From positions 1 to 64,000 of the forward strand of contig JAIWNF010000004.1 in NCBI GenBank assembly GCA_025093555.1: 64,000 bases of DNA, written 5' to 3'. This DNA is from Circinella umbellata. Its lineage: Eukaryota > Mucoromycota > Mucoromycetes > Mucorales > Lichtheimiaceae. Made by a program: the position numbers and the translations under genes. The notes beneath the pieces are model-generated. The model ran no database searches. It worked only from the letters and a program-made list of their open reading frames with translations, and was not told where the DNA came from. Below are positions 35,201 through 46,551 of this stretch, piece by piece (the stretch's first letter is position 1; each line of letters begins with the position of its first letter).

Positions 35201-38200
35201 AGAATATTACATGTTGTTCCCGGAACGGTACTCTTTTCAAGTCTTGTTAAAAGATCACGTAAGATTTGGGATCCTTTGATTTCAAACGTGGAGTCACCAT
35301 TACCATTATCACTACCAAATGCTGTTTCAAATAAAGAGACCCAACCGGAAAGACATGATATCCGTATAAGCAAATGATCCGTTAGTCCAATATCGCCAAT
35401 AGAAGTAGTCATACAGCGATACCACTTGGCTTTGGTAATTGGATCACTTGAAGGAGTAGCACTAGTCCCTGTTGCTGTTAAATGGTCATTCATATGGCTA
35501 TTGGTAGTATGTAATACAGCTATGGTGTATCCAGTACGAACACCTGGTGCAACTCCTGCTTGTTCCCATGCTTTCACAAAACGACCTGCAAGGTCAGCCT
35601 CTTTTGCTCCAATAGCTTTTCGTTGTTTTTCCTTGTCCTTGTCCTTCTTCTGAAGCTGTGTTGCTGTTGATTCTTGTGATTTATTATTGATGTTGGATGT
35701 ACCATCTTCCTTGAACAAATTACGTCGCATATGATCCAATTCATGAGACAACAATTGTCGAAGGACATCCATTTGTGCGTGGTTAGGTTCTGTAATAATT
35801 TCATCTGTAAACTGTTTCGCTTTCTCTGGAAGAAGTCGTTTAATATCTTCAGCGGGGAAATGTGCAAGTGCTGAATAAGCGTATGATTGAATAGCGACAA
35901 TATCGGATGACATGAGTGGTTCAAGATAATTGAAAAGAATATTGTCCTTGAATTCATAATACGATTCTGATACTATATAAAAAAAAGGCAATTGTAAACA
36001 GAAACATATCATTCGTCCAAAAATATTATTAATAAATAATCGTGTGTATTGCTAAAAGCATCATAATCAAATGGAAATCACAAATTAAAAATCACCTTCG
36101 TTTCCGTCACCTACAATAGCAAAAAAATTGCATATCTTTTCCCACAATACAATCATTTGATTTTGAGAATGCTCCATGGCAAATGATGCAATATAACTAA
36201 TTGAAACATTCCATAAAGATCGAGGTTCAACCAATCCGGCATTGATGCAGACACACATGATATCCACAATCAATGCAATCGAAGCAATGTTTAAATCAGT
36301 ACATGATTGAAGTAATGAAACAACCATGGGCAATATATCCTGAGCACATGCTCGTGGATGTTGCACGCAAAGGTCTCGCATACTTGTCAATACTGCCAGT
36401 TCCATTTGTATAGCCAAAGTGTCATCCGATCTTAAAGTAGATTTTCGATGTAAAATCCAATTGGCCATGGCTTTTTTGACTTCGTGCCAAACACGGGGTT
36501 GATGTTCGTAGATTTTAACCAGCGTCTTGAATCCAACGGCTGCCATAACTGTTGTATTATTTTGATGTTGACTTGTATAGCCTCCTTGTATCATGGGTAA
36601 AACAGTTTGCAAAACTTTTGCCGTTGAAATTGGATCGTTAATATCAATAAGAGATGGAATGACGGTGTGATAAATATATAAAAATGTTTCGCTAGTCATA
36701 ATCTCATTGGATCTCATTAGGTACAGAACAAGTAAGAATACGGGGAATTTGAAAGAATAAGTTCCGGCGTTGATAGATGACAATCGAGCAAGCTGATCAA
36801 GAGTAAAGTGTCGTGTACTAGCATTACTTGAAAATACATTAGGTGTTGTAAAAAGGAGCGAGTTTATCTGGGTTACTGAGTTACTAGGAGTTGAGTAGTT
36901 CTGTTGACCATCGTTATCAATAAAGCTGAAAAGGAAAGGGATCACATGGGCTATCGCACCCGTTATTTGGATTTCTTCCAATGTTTGTAGAATCTACCAC
37001 AACCCCCCCCCATAATTATAATTTTTATAATAGCTGCGTTAGTAAATAAATGCGAAAGTGGCTCACCATATTCCCAGAAAAAAGCCTAATTTCTATAAGA
37101 ATCTATCGATTCACGGGTCGGTTTTACGCAAGTGCGCTCTTTTTTTTTCTTTTTTGCTTACATTAGTTTTCAATACATGTTTTTCTTTCATTGAGTTAGC
37201 AGAATACTTCGTTACATAAGATATAATATCCAAAGTCAACGCCTTGCGCTTTTTCGCTTTTGGATCATGACGATCGTCAACAATCTCGGTCCACGTCTGA
37301 AAAAGTGGTAACATAGCAACGCCAAGTAACATATTATCAATATCGTCTTGTTTCTCTTGACAAGAACGGCGATGAATCATGTTGTACATCAGCTTTAAAA
37401 CTATATCCTGATCATTCACCGTCTGTGCAGTAATTAATAAATAAGAAAAACTGGGCCACATCAAATAAGCATTGGGGGTTGTCAATGGTTGATCGCTACA
37501 AATGTCCCTCATTTCATAGATCCGTAAAGTTCGTTGTAGATAAGGTAGAGCTGGATATCCATACGTTGCAGCATCATAGGCGCGACAGATAAGTTGATAA
37601 AATAAAACTGTAGCGATAGATTGTAAGTCACTCTCGGGTAGTTCTGGACTTGTAAAAACAGCAATGACCATATCAACGATTTGTAAATAAAATACCATTG
37701 CTCGACGTGTCGGAAATCGTTCAAGAACGTTGACGAGATAATAGTACAGTTCGGTACGTAATGATGTTGACGAATAGGCGTTTGTAAAACAAAAAAGTAA
37801 CGCTTTTTGTTGTTCTCGTGTTGTAGTGGCTGTCAATAAAATGCTGTCAAAAAATGAGTCCATCGTATCTAGTAAACTGGCATAATATTCATTTTCATTA
37901 TATTCATTCAGTAAAAAATCAACCTCGAAGAAAATATCGTCGCAAAGTTCGGGCCGTTGTCGACAAATAATAACGAATGGGTGAACCAGCGCTGTAGTTG
38001 CTGTAGTTGTGCTACTATGTGTCGATGTCAATGTAAACTCGATCTTATTGTGAAATCGCTCTTGCTCGGCATGGTATTGTAATAATACAGAAATAGCTCG
38101 AAGGAATACAGTTGTTTTTAACCTGTCAGTGCATGTAAGAACCAAATTTTGTAAATGGAGAAGCGTATCGTTGAATTGAAACGCGTCAGTTTGAACATTA

Positions 38201-38337
38201 ACAAGGATCTTCTGACAAATACTCGATGCTGTAATAACTGATACTTGATTGCTAGTTAATGTTGACCATAACTTGTCAGTTTTAAGGCTATCATGGGTTT
38301 GATGAATCTCGGCAAAGCGATGCTTCACCGTTGTCAT
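32269..38337 (-). CDS. focadhesin (FOCAD)-like giant HEAT/ARM-type protein (1,811 residues)
   Basis: Six exons: 38337-37162, 36993-36096, 35972-34498, 34360-33353, 33268-32552 and 32430-32269, all phases consistent, TAG at the end. The product is almost entirely alpha-helical, with many leucine-rich helix pairs like HEAT/ARM repeats and no membrane segment or enzyme motif. Its length, 1,811 residues, is nearly that of animal focadhesin (about 1,800). The general pattern, including the central region with REAAEKASTD and ISNHLRMLAIRFASLH, suggests the DUF3730 focadhesin family. Animal FOCAD has been linked to stability of the SKI RNA-decay complex; a similar role here is speculation. Family call is from memory and global features. 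The 168-bp intron between exons 1 and 2 contains a nine-C run. Confidence 0.75.
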
Positions 38338-38914
38338 GTTTTGTTTATTTGTTTCAAAGATAAATCCTCGAGATCAAAAGATTAGTCAAACGTAAAACGC
38401 GGTCTTTTTTGTTGCTTTTTTTTCGGAATGTATGAATTATTGGATGAAATGTAACATCCCTTCCTTTTCGGGATGTGTCGTTAAGCATACAACAAAAGTC
38501 TTGAACAAACAGAAGTGTTTGATATGGAAGAAAAAAGCATTGACATGAAATGTTTGCTGCTTTATATGAATGATTAGTATCCATCAAAAACTCATTACGT
38601 ATGATGATATTTTATAACAATGAAGCCTTAGCATTTGATTATTTTTTACTGCGATATGTATTAACTTCTTTATAAAAAGATGTCAATAAAAACTAGTATC
38701 ATAAATATACGATTTTACTGTTTTTGAGATAAATATATAATTCAGTGTGAATATTCATTTGAAAAACTTTGAATAATGGTGAGATAGCTTTCTATTAAAG
38801 TACTGCAATAACAAATGACAAGATTTTTGAACTTTGAATAAAGAAAATTTGATGGGAAAGGGTATATATATACGAAGTAGTAATTGCTATTCTATACGAA
38901 TCTATATAAAAGGT
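38338..38914. other. spacer between the focadhesin-like gene start and the PPR gene end
   Basis: Promoter of the minus-strand focadhesin-like gene and 3' region of the PPR gene. A 77-codon frame (38354-38587, minus) lacks support. Nothing else seen. Confidence 0.5.
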
Positions 38915-41064
38915 CTATCGTCTTTTATTTCTATTTCTATTTTGCCTTATTTCTTTTTCTTCTTCTTCTGTTAGAGGAGTATGTTTATCTATATGCCCTT
39001 GTAAAAAGGCACTCATCTGATATCCACATACTTTCATTTCTTCTAATGCTATCGAAAGTCTTGAATCTTGATGAGTTGCAAGCTTCTTGACAAGCATATA
39101 ATAACATCCTCGTAAAGGAACAAACCCCATTTTTTTCATCAATTCCAAATATTTGAATGCGTCTTCATAATCTTCTTGAGTACACATCAATGTCACCATT
39201 TTACTCATAGTAGTTGCGTCGGGCTTAATAGATTTATCACCACTCATAACATATTGATTAAAGACTTTGATCCCCACATTGGCTTCCTTGGCATGAATAC
39301 ACGCGTCCAATACAGCATGAATGGTTTCAATATTAATCTTGACTTGCATTTCTGTTGCCTTGCTAAAAGTTTCCATGGCATCAGCATATTGGTTATTATA
39401 TGCAAATGCATGAATAATCACGTTAAATGCAAGAATATCAACTGCACTTTCTTTATTGAGTTCGTCTAATGCAGCACGTGCAATCCTGATTGCATCTGCG
39501 TCTTGGCCCAATTTACTGGCGATCGAGCGTGTTGTTTCTTGAGTGGGAATCACACCTGCTTTACGCATTAAATGGACTACTTGAAGTGTACTTTTCCAGT
39601 TCCCTGTTGTTGCAAATGCTTCTACCAACGGTGCAAAGTGAGACCCTTTATATGGAAACCCCAATTTTCCAATCACACGTATCACATCACTACCCAGTGC
39701 TGAATCGCCATGATCAGCTGCAACGTGTAATATATAATGACAGAGGCCTTCATCTGGCTTGATATCATTATCCAAAACGGCTATTTTCCACATATCCTTT
39801 ACGACAGGATGCTTTTTTTTTTGAAAAAAATAAAAAAGGAACGTGATGATGTGAGTTGAGGTTTATCCAGTAATATGTATTTTATATGTGTACATTCCTC
39901 GTTCATTTTCATTTTTACATACCAGTCCCATGAGTGCTCCAGAACGAAGTAAATCCATATACATAGTTTTCTGATGTGCGGCAAAACTATCCAAAATGGC
40001 TGCATCTTTTAGTAGATTATATCCAATACCTGGTTCGTTAAATTCCAAACATAAATCTAGGAATTGACGGTAGATATATAACGGTGGAGTAACATTTTCC
40101 TTGCGCATTTCATCCAAAGTATCGATCATACGTTCAAGTTCACCATTGTTTCGCATACATCGGAAAAGATAACTATACACACCTGCTGTTTTTATGTCAT
40201 GTCCACATTTCTTCATTTCTTCTAGTATCGATGCTTGTAATTTCGGGTCAGCAGGACTTGATGCCAGCTAAAGAAACCAGAGAGAGAGAAAATTTTAAAC
40301 CCAAATGTTCGTATATATATATATATACAAATGTGTTTATTTTACCTTTAATGCATGATAGAAAAAATTGCTACTAGGTTGAATACCTTTACGATACATT
40401 TGAGCAATTAATGGCATAATTCGATCTATACGACTCACATTTGCGTATGCTTGTAACATATATTCATAGGTGGTCGCTGTAAGAGGTATCTTGGCTTTCT
40501 TGAGTTTACGGATTGATCCTTGAATGATGTCAAGTATTAGTTTTCCTGAATTATTGACGATGGGTAACTCCAATGCTTCTTTCATTTTTATATGTGTTTT
40601 TTCTAAAAATCGGTCTGCTCTAGTACTGTTAATGATTTGGCTATTATCGCTACTGCTGCTGTCACTATGGTTCCTGGCTGATTGTTTATTATCATCAATA
40701 TCCACAAACCGCGTTTCTTCTTGTGCTGTTGTTATTGTCGCGTTGCTGTGTTCTTTAATCGTTGCTGCTGCTGAATTAGTTGAATAGGTTTGCTTTTGGT
40801 ATGATCGAGCTGTTGATAAATAAGAGTAGCATAATTTTGTTTTCAAACTACTAGTCGTAGTTGTTTTGTTGGCAGAATCTATTATTATTATTATTATTAT
40901 GGACCAATTCGAAAATCAATAGTTGACATTAGCATTGATTATTGTTATTACCACAACTACATTGTGTGTGTGTGTGTGTACGTGTTTTAGAGTAACATAC
41001 CATTTGAAATAATATGGAAAAAACGTTTGGTGCAAGCTGAGCAGACTAAGCGTGATCGCAACAT
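38915..41064 (-). CDS. pentatricopeptide repeat protein, probably mitochondrial (612 residues)
   Basis: Exons 41064-41001, 40878-40346, 40267-39923 and 39811-38915. The first exon (MLRSRLVCSACTKRFFHIIS) is basic and hydrophobic without acidic residues, a likely mitochondrial presequence. The body is a series of PPR-type helix pairs, for example TYEYMLQAYANVSRIDRIMP, VYSYLFRCMRNNGELERMID, FNVIIHAFAYNNQYADAMET and TMSKMVTLMCTQEDYEDAFK, each near 35 residues. It ends in a charged tail (TEEEEKEIRQNRNRNKRR). PPR proteins bind organellar RNA; the target is unknown. An ATT microsatellite (about 40880-40900) sits at the 3' end of the first intron. The start is 140 bp from that of the divergent ARMC7-like gene. 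Confidence 0.9.
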
Positions 41065-41204
41065 TAGAAAAACAGGAACTCTATTTGATAGTAATAGCAA
41101 CAACAACAAGCTTGCTTTTAAAAAAATGTGAAAAAAAACACCCGCAAACTGATTACATAACAATACTGGCGGCTTTTTTCCTTACACAACAATTTTCAAA
41201 ACAA

Positions 41205-42071
41205 ATGTCACAATCGCATAAACGACATCGTGGACAGCCTGGACGTGATCGAGAACAATTTTTAAGTCAACTTGTTCAAGAATATAATGTTACAGAAGAC
41301 ATTGGTAAATGATCTTTTCAACATAAAAAACTTTTCGTTGTTAAGATGAATTATTTTTCAAACCGGTTCTTCCTTCTTTTTTTGTTTCTACTAGAGGCGA
41401 AACAACAAGTATTGGCAAACCTTGGAAACTTTGCTTATGATTCTATTAATCATGGTTGGCTTTGGAACGTCAATGTAATTGATGCTTTTCTTGGTAAACT
41501 TATTATATAATGTTATAGTTATATATTCATTTTCAATATAATAACCAGATCCGAAAACAAAACAAAACAAAAAATAGATGCGGTAAAACAGGAAGATACA
41601 TTATTAAAAGAGTTTGGTTCGGGAGGTCTAGCGAATATCTGTTTAGGTAATATAATATTTTTTTGAATATTATTGAATATATATAAACGGAAAACGTTAA
41701 TCTTTACAATTGATTAAGTATAGATCCTCGACACCATCAATACCTTGTGTCAAATCAAAAACATATCCAATCCATTACAGTATTGATTAACCATCAACAA
41801 AATATCACAGCGGATACAGTTATTAATTCAATGACTACTTTGATGCTTCTCATTAATGAATCTTCTAAACAAGGTAAATTATGCCTTTTTGATACGTAAC
41901 TTTTACTGATTTACATTAATAAACGTCTTATTTTCAAAAAATATAGTTATTTTAACGAAAACTTTAAAAGACGCTTTATTACAACTGAAACGGAATTCTC
42001 ACATTGATAATCGAATCAATACAGTTGCAACATTATTTCTGACCGATTATTTTTCTACAACTACCGAGTAA
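41205..42071 (+). CDS. ARMC7-like armadillo repeat protein (180 residues)
   Basis: Exons 41205-41304, 41395-41493, 41578-41646, 41724-41873 and 41947-42071. The core reads EAKQQVLANLGNFAYDSINH, then WLWNVNVIDAFLD, FGSGGLANICLDPRHHQYLV and INSMTTLMLLINESS. This matches the small armadillo protein ARMC7 (about 198 residues in humans) through its characteristic A-K-x-Q-V-L-A-N-L-x-N-F-A-Y-D stretch. Each intron interrupts at phase 1, which preserves the ARM units. ARMC7 has been found associated with spliceosomal factors in animals; a function here is inferred only. Its stop codon is about 30 bp from that of the convergent phosphoesterase gene. Confidence 0.88.
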
Positions 42072-42101
42072 CACAAAGGAGCCAAGCAACGTTAATTAAT
42101 A

Positions 42102-42887
42102 TCATTGTCGCCATAATGAAGAAGCTGTCCATCTAGCCCATTCTACAAACTGATGACGACTTCCAACATCAACACCCTTTACTGTTCGTTCATATAATAC
42201 AAGATCCCATTCAATCATTATAGGACGGTCCATTACATTGTTAAAAGAATCGTAGGCAACTTTATACATATTGTCCATCAATTGATCTTTCATGACCAGT
42301 TGATCCCATTCTGCTATTTGATCAACGGTCGCATTCGGTTCATCCCAATAAGCAAGACTGATATGGTTGATTGCCTTGGGTCGTATTGTGATATCAATAT
42401 TAGCTGATAGTAATTCCGAAGAAAAATCATGTACAAGCTCATGGAATCGTTTGGGAGTTGAAACGGGTAATAAAAGATGGACAGGATAGTCATCAACAAT
42501 GATTGTTTTTGGTTCTCTTTGATTTTTATTTATTGTCGTTGTTGCTACTGCTCCTGCTGCTGTTGTGGTAATGGTTTTTGTTTTTTTTATCAGAATTGGT
42601 ATCGTATCAACTGTCGGTGAATCATTATTCATGTTATTTACAATGAGTCTATCCAAAATATTAATGACATGATGAATTATCACATTATCATTATTACTAT
42701 TATTTGGAAGAGTGAAAAACCCAGTTACCGTACAATGACAACGATATTTACATGCCGTTGTTGGGTAAAATTGTGTTCTCGCATTATCAAGAAAGTTGTT
42801 TACTTTAATTGCAAATGGCGAAGTTGGTGCTGGTTCCAAATAAAGAATGAGTTCTCTGGTTATTGCTGGAGTGTCATGTTGGGTCAT
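42102..42887 (-). CDS. 2H phosphoesterase-like protein (261 residues)
   Basis: A single exon from ATG 42887 to TGA or TAA at 42102. Two H-x-[ST] motifs, HCTVTGFF at about residues 51-58 and NHISLAYW at about 173-180, lie some 120 residues apart, the spacing of the LigT-like 2H phosphoesterase fold. A threonine/asparagine-rich low-complexity insertion separates the two lobes. This superfamily acts on cyclic phosphates or RNA ends; the exact reaction cannot be told. It overlaps no gene but is only 30 bp from the ARMC7-like stop. Its start is 164 bp from the small membrane protein gene on the other strand. Confidence 0.75.
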   Translation of the reverse strand: MTQHDTPAITRELILYLEPAPTSPFAIKVNNFLDNARTQFYPTTACKYRCHCTVTGFFTLPNNSNNDNVIIHHVINILDRLIVNNMNNDSPTVDTIPILIKKTKTITTTAAGAVATTTINKNQREPKTIIVDDYPVHLLLPVSTPKRFHELVHDFSSELLSANIDITIRPKAINHISLAYWDEPNATVDQIAEWDQLVMKDQLMDNMYKVAYDSFNNVMDRPIMIEWDLVLYERTVKGVDVGSRHQFVEWARWTASSLWRQ

Positions 42888-43051
42888 TGGTTCAGAAAGT
42901 GTTATAGTTAATCCCCCAGAAAGGGGGCTGCTAGTTTAGAAAAGTGACGTGATTTATATTCGGCATATATAAAAATTCCAAGAATTTCTTTCTCAACAAC
43001 TCTTTTTGCACACTAGCTTCAACTTTCCATTTTATTTTTGTTGTCAACATT

Positions 43052-43441
43052 ATGAAAAATTCACCAAAATCGATTTTCGTAGGATGGTAACTATAATTCT
43101 TGACATTTTAAACAAAGGCTCTAGAAACAATTCATAACATTTTGTTATATATTTCTATAATAGGACTGCTTTAGCTTTATGTATGTATTTTTATATGTAA
43201 ATATTATTATTAAGAGTGAAGAAAAAAAGCTAATTTATTATTTGTTATATGCATATAAGGTGCTGTGGGTGGTTATATTGGTAGTAAGAAATATACCGAT
43301 TACAGATTAAAAGAATATACCTCTTCCGGTGGTTTTAGATCAAAAGCAAAGGAAGCTCGATTAAACCAAGAACAAAATACTATGAACGATAATGATGGTG
43401 AAAATAAACCATTGCGTCGATCTGTAGAAAGAACTTTATAG
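43052..43441 (+). CDS. small single-pass membrane protein, unidentified (77 residues)
   Basis: Three exons: 43052-43086, 43164-43180 and 43260-43441. The 17-bp middle exon is a microexon, but both phases agree. The protein is MKNSPKSIFVGW followed by a hydrophobic segment (TALALCAVGGYIG) and a charged tail (SKKYTDYRLKEYTSSGGFRS, then KAKEARLNQ). One N-terminal transmembrane helix with a basic exit suggests a mitochondrial inner-membrane or ER protein. I do not recognise the family. Splicing across such small exons makes the call moderately secure only. Confidence 0.7.
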
Positions 43442-43705
43442 TACTCTAAACACTCCATCTCGTGCTTCAAGCTATTATTTCTTTCCCTTTCTTCCCCTCT
43501 CCCTTTACATTTACTTGATCAATCTATATATTAAATATAGAGAATAAAACACTTCTTACTCCAAAAAAAAATCTATAATATATTTTTGTATGCGTGAGTG
43601 TTGAGTGGGCGTGACAAATATATATATATATATAATATGAGTAAAGCATCAGATGGTTTTAACGAAGAAGAAGAGGTGTTTCAGGGAATTATTGAATAAA
43701 TTAAT

Positions 43706-44232
43706 TTAATAGGTACTAGTTTGTCTGTCATAGTTAGCACCACCAGCACGTCGAAGTCTGGTCATAATGTCCTTTTCATCCAAATCTTGTACCTGAGATG
43801 CCGGCACCTCAATATGAAAGTTACGAAGAATGTTCTTGACATCAGCAATTTGAATACTAAGCTTTGCCTTGCGCATAATACCAACTGATTCACCACACCA
43901 TGGAACAAGAACAAACTTGATACGTTGCGAATATCTATTTCGAATGATCCATGAACACTCGTTTCTTTCTTTTTTTTTTACCGCGAGTACAGCAAATAAG
44001 AGAAAACTTACTCATCGTTACTCAAGTTCAAACGAACATAACCCCAACCAGCAATTTCAGGTTTAAGTTGTCCAACAAACTCGGAAAGGCCACCAGAACC
44101 AGTACCAGCTACCTTGAGACGATCAGGTTTACCATCAGCGAAATCAAAGAATGCCCAATCAGTTGATGTCTTGTCATCTCGGACATCTTCATATGCATTG
44201 CCTATTTCGGGATCGCTGACGTTCAGGGACAT
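43706..44232 (-). CDS. coactosin-like actin-binding protein, ADF-H fold (149 residues)
   Basis: Exons 44232-44012 and 43934-43706 (TAA). The sequence follows the coactosin pattern: N-terminal VSDPEIGNAYEDVRDDKTST and DWAFFDF, then YVRLNLSNDEYSQRIKFVLV, PWCGESVGIMRKAKLSIQIA, DVKNILRNFHIEV, and at the end LDEKDIMTRLRRAGGANYD. The size fits the family (about 142 residues). Coactosin binds filamentous actin and counters capping. The protein has no signal or membrane segment and is cytosolic. It is convergent with the small membrane protein gene, with about 265 bp between stop codons. Confidence 0.93.
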
Positions 44233-44380
44233 GATGGGTAAAATTGTTTGATGAGAGTGTGTATTAACAGAAAATAAAAAGAAAAGAGGCTCGTCTCGCG
44301 AAACTCCTCCCTCCCCTCCTCCTTTCTTTACACCGCTGCCAATATATATATAAAATTATATATATAGTAATGTTTCCTTT

Positions 44381-44481
44381 TTAGACCAATAACATTTGAT
44401 CTTGAGCTCCAGAAGTCCACTTAGGAGTAAGCAAGTAAGCAGTACGATTTTCATCCGAAGAAAACAAGACAAAATGATTGG
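44381..44481 (-). pseudogene. orphan 3'-terminal exon beside a MITE
   Basis: On the minus strand an AG acceptor (ATTAG) at 44482-44483 is followed by an open, coding-like segment, NHFVLFSSDENRTAYLLT then PKWTSGAQDQMLLV, ending at TAA 44383-44381. No upstream exon can be found: 84 bp further on lies the 1,049-bp pogo-like MITE. It is probably the last exon of a gene whose remainder was removed or displaced. Family unknown. Confidence 0.5.
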
Positions 44482-44564
44482 CTAATGGAATTTAAAATTT
44501 AAACAGTCTTTATTTAAAACATCAGCGCTTCAGACATAATATTCTCCATATAGTGTACACTATA

Positions 44565-45613
44565 CAGAGGAACCCCGTTAATTTCATATTCGTTAGTTTT
44601 CACATCTTCATTATTTTCACAGAAATTCAGGGAATGGAAAAATTGACATAAGAAAATTTTCACATTCTCATTTATTTCACTTTCAATGCAAGCAAGTGGT
44701 TTGAAACCTTAACGGGAGTAATATGCTCACTTATAAACCTATATTATACATTAATTTTATTGTATCAGATTAGTAATCTTTAAGAATAATTGTATTCAGT
44801 TAACGGTTTTCTAGTCTAACAAATATATATGTCGGTCAAACAACTTATTTTGAAGTTTAGCATATTTCAGCAATTTGAGTTCTTAAAGATCTTTATATGT
44901 ATTGGAGCCAAATATACTGTTTGATTTCCATATGTTTCCTGAATTGACTTTATCAACTATTTGATATCTTAAAATTACTTTTTTAGTCGCTATTATATGA
45001 CTAGTAACTAGTAGAAAAAAATAATTATATGTAACACCACATTGGTGAAGAATACGTAATAAAAGTGTGTATTTATACATACTACTTTTCCTGAATAATA
45101 CTTGACTTTTTGTGAGATTATGAAAACTACGTACTTACATTATTATATGAGCACATTACAGGACAATAAAAGTTCCATAGTAGTACGTACACAAAGGAAA
45201 AGAAAACATAATTACCAACAAAGTTCGGCTCACTAATTAGTAATGCATATCTTTTACAATAGAAAGTGCAACATATGGAATATACAGTAATCATATACTT
45301 AACAGAACTGTTGTGGTGTACATACTGTATATGTTTTCCTGTGTAATATTAAGCATAGTTCATATAAAAATCTAATGTATGACGCTTCTGTGCAAGGCAT
45401 AAAAATGTATTTTACAGTAATGTACATGTTTAACTATTTTAAATTTAGCCTTATAAGAGAAATAAACAGTATTATATGTGCTATGTATATACGCAATATC
45501 TCTTAATACCATTAGATGTAATTAACTATATATAGTCCCGATGACTTTCACATCCCCTTTATTTTCACACCAAAAATGGGAGATGTAAGTTTGAAATTAA
45601 CGGGGTTTCTCTG
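44565..45613. mobile_element. pogo/Tc1-like non-autonomous element, 1,049 bp, TA target
   Basis: The ends are a 22-bp inverted repeat, CAGAGGAACCCCGTTAATTT on the left and CAGAGAAACCCCGTTAATTT inverted on the right, 21 of 22 identical. Each is flanked by TA (44563-44564 and 45614-45615). The interior is AT-rich and holds no transposase frame. CAG-starting ends and TA duplication place it with pogo/Tigger-type Tc1-mariner elements. Confidence 0.85.
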
Positions 45614-45801
45614 TAATACATAGTGCGCATATAGCAAAGCGTTTTTCCTATATGAAACGCACTTCCGTAACCATTATCAAAACCATGTATTATCTTTCTA
45701 CTACGTACATAGTTGAATATTATTAATACCTAGATGAGCATATTTATATATATAACACGTATTCCTTAGAAAGATTGAGTTATCACTATATAATAGCAAT
45801 A

Positions 45802-46254
45802 AGGGATTTGCTACGGACACCTCAAGAACATGCTATATTAGGTGATTTCAATCCTTACAGACACCCCACTTCTACATTTTCTCAAAGATATGATATATAA
45901 CAATATATTATAATTACGTCCTATCCAGCCATTTATACACTATATATACAGCTATCATATTATCGTTATATACCTTAAAAATGTTTATAAAACTTATATA
46001 AGCAGCTCGACTTCTTATAAATATCATTCAATATTTCCTATCTTCTCTCACTATATTATTATGTACACAAGTGAGAGCTGTAGTCCACATGGAGACAAGA
46101 CAAACAAAGAATAATGTATATTTTTAGTGATATATATGAGTGTTCAAATAAGCAGTATTGGTATCGATCACGCTACTAACAACGTTTTATTTGTGGGGTG
46201 TCCGTAAGGTATGCATCCGTAAGGCCAAAATATGGAGTGTCCGTGGCAATTCCC
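45802..46254. mobile_element. MITE family A, copy 2 (453 bp), inverted relative to copy 1, perfect 8-bp TSD
   Basis: The ends are AGGGATTTGCTACGGACA and, inverted at the right, GGGAATTGCCACGGACA. The flanking 8-bp repeat TAGCAATA at 45794-45801 and 46255-46262 is perfect. The internal GTAGTCCACATGGAGAC is the complement of the segment shared with the other copies, showing that this copy lies in the opposite orientation. No coding frame. Confidence 0.9.
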
Positions 46255-46551
46255 TAGCAATAATATCTCAGTAAGTATGTATAATAAATAAACTTTTGAT
46301 GCAGGGCTGCCTTTGTTTCTGAGCTGAAGTATACCACTATCTAGAGGGGGGGCTGAAAAACCTGTGAGGCAGCAGGAAAAAGATGTATGTAAAGCTACAG
46401 TAAATAGATCATCAATGAAAGGGAGGAGTGAATGGAGCGACTAATGTAGAAGAGAAGAAACGTGTCAAAAGAAATGAGAAGAATTTGTTTGGTTTTTTGG
46501 TTTTTTTTTTCGTTATAAGATTAAAAGAGGTGCAGGTGGTTCAGGTGGAGG
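46255..46551. other. short spacer between MITE copy 2 and the LINE remnant
   Basis: Non-coding; includes a GC-richer patch at 46310-46450 of unknown origin. No gene seen. Confidence 0.4.

Noticed and set aside
37065..37083. 19-bp extra exon in the first focadhesin-like intron
   Set aside because: It is flanked by AG and GT, but including it breaks the phase to exon 2, while direct joining of 37162 to 36993 keeps frame.
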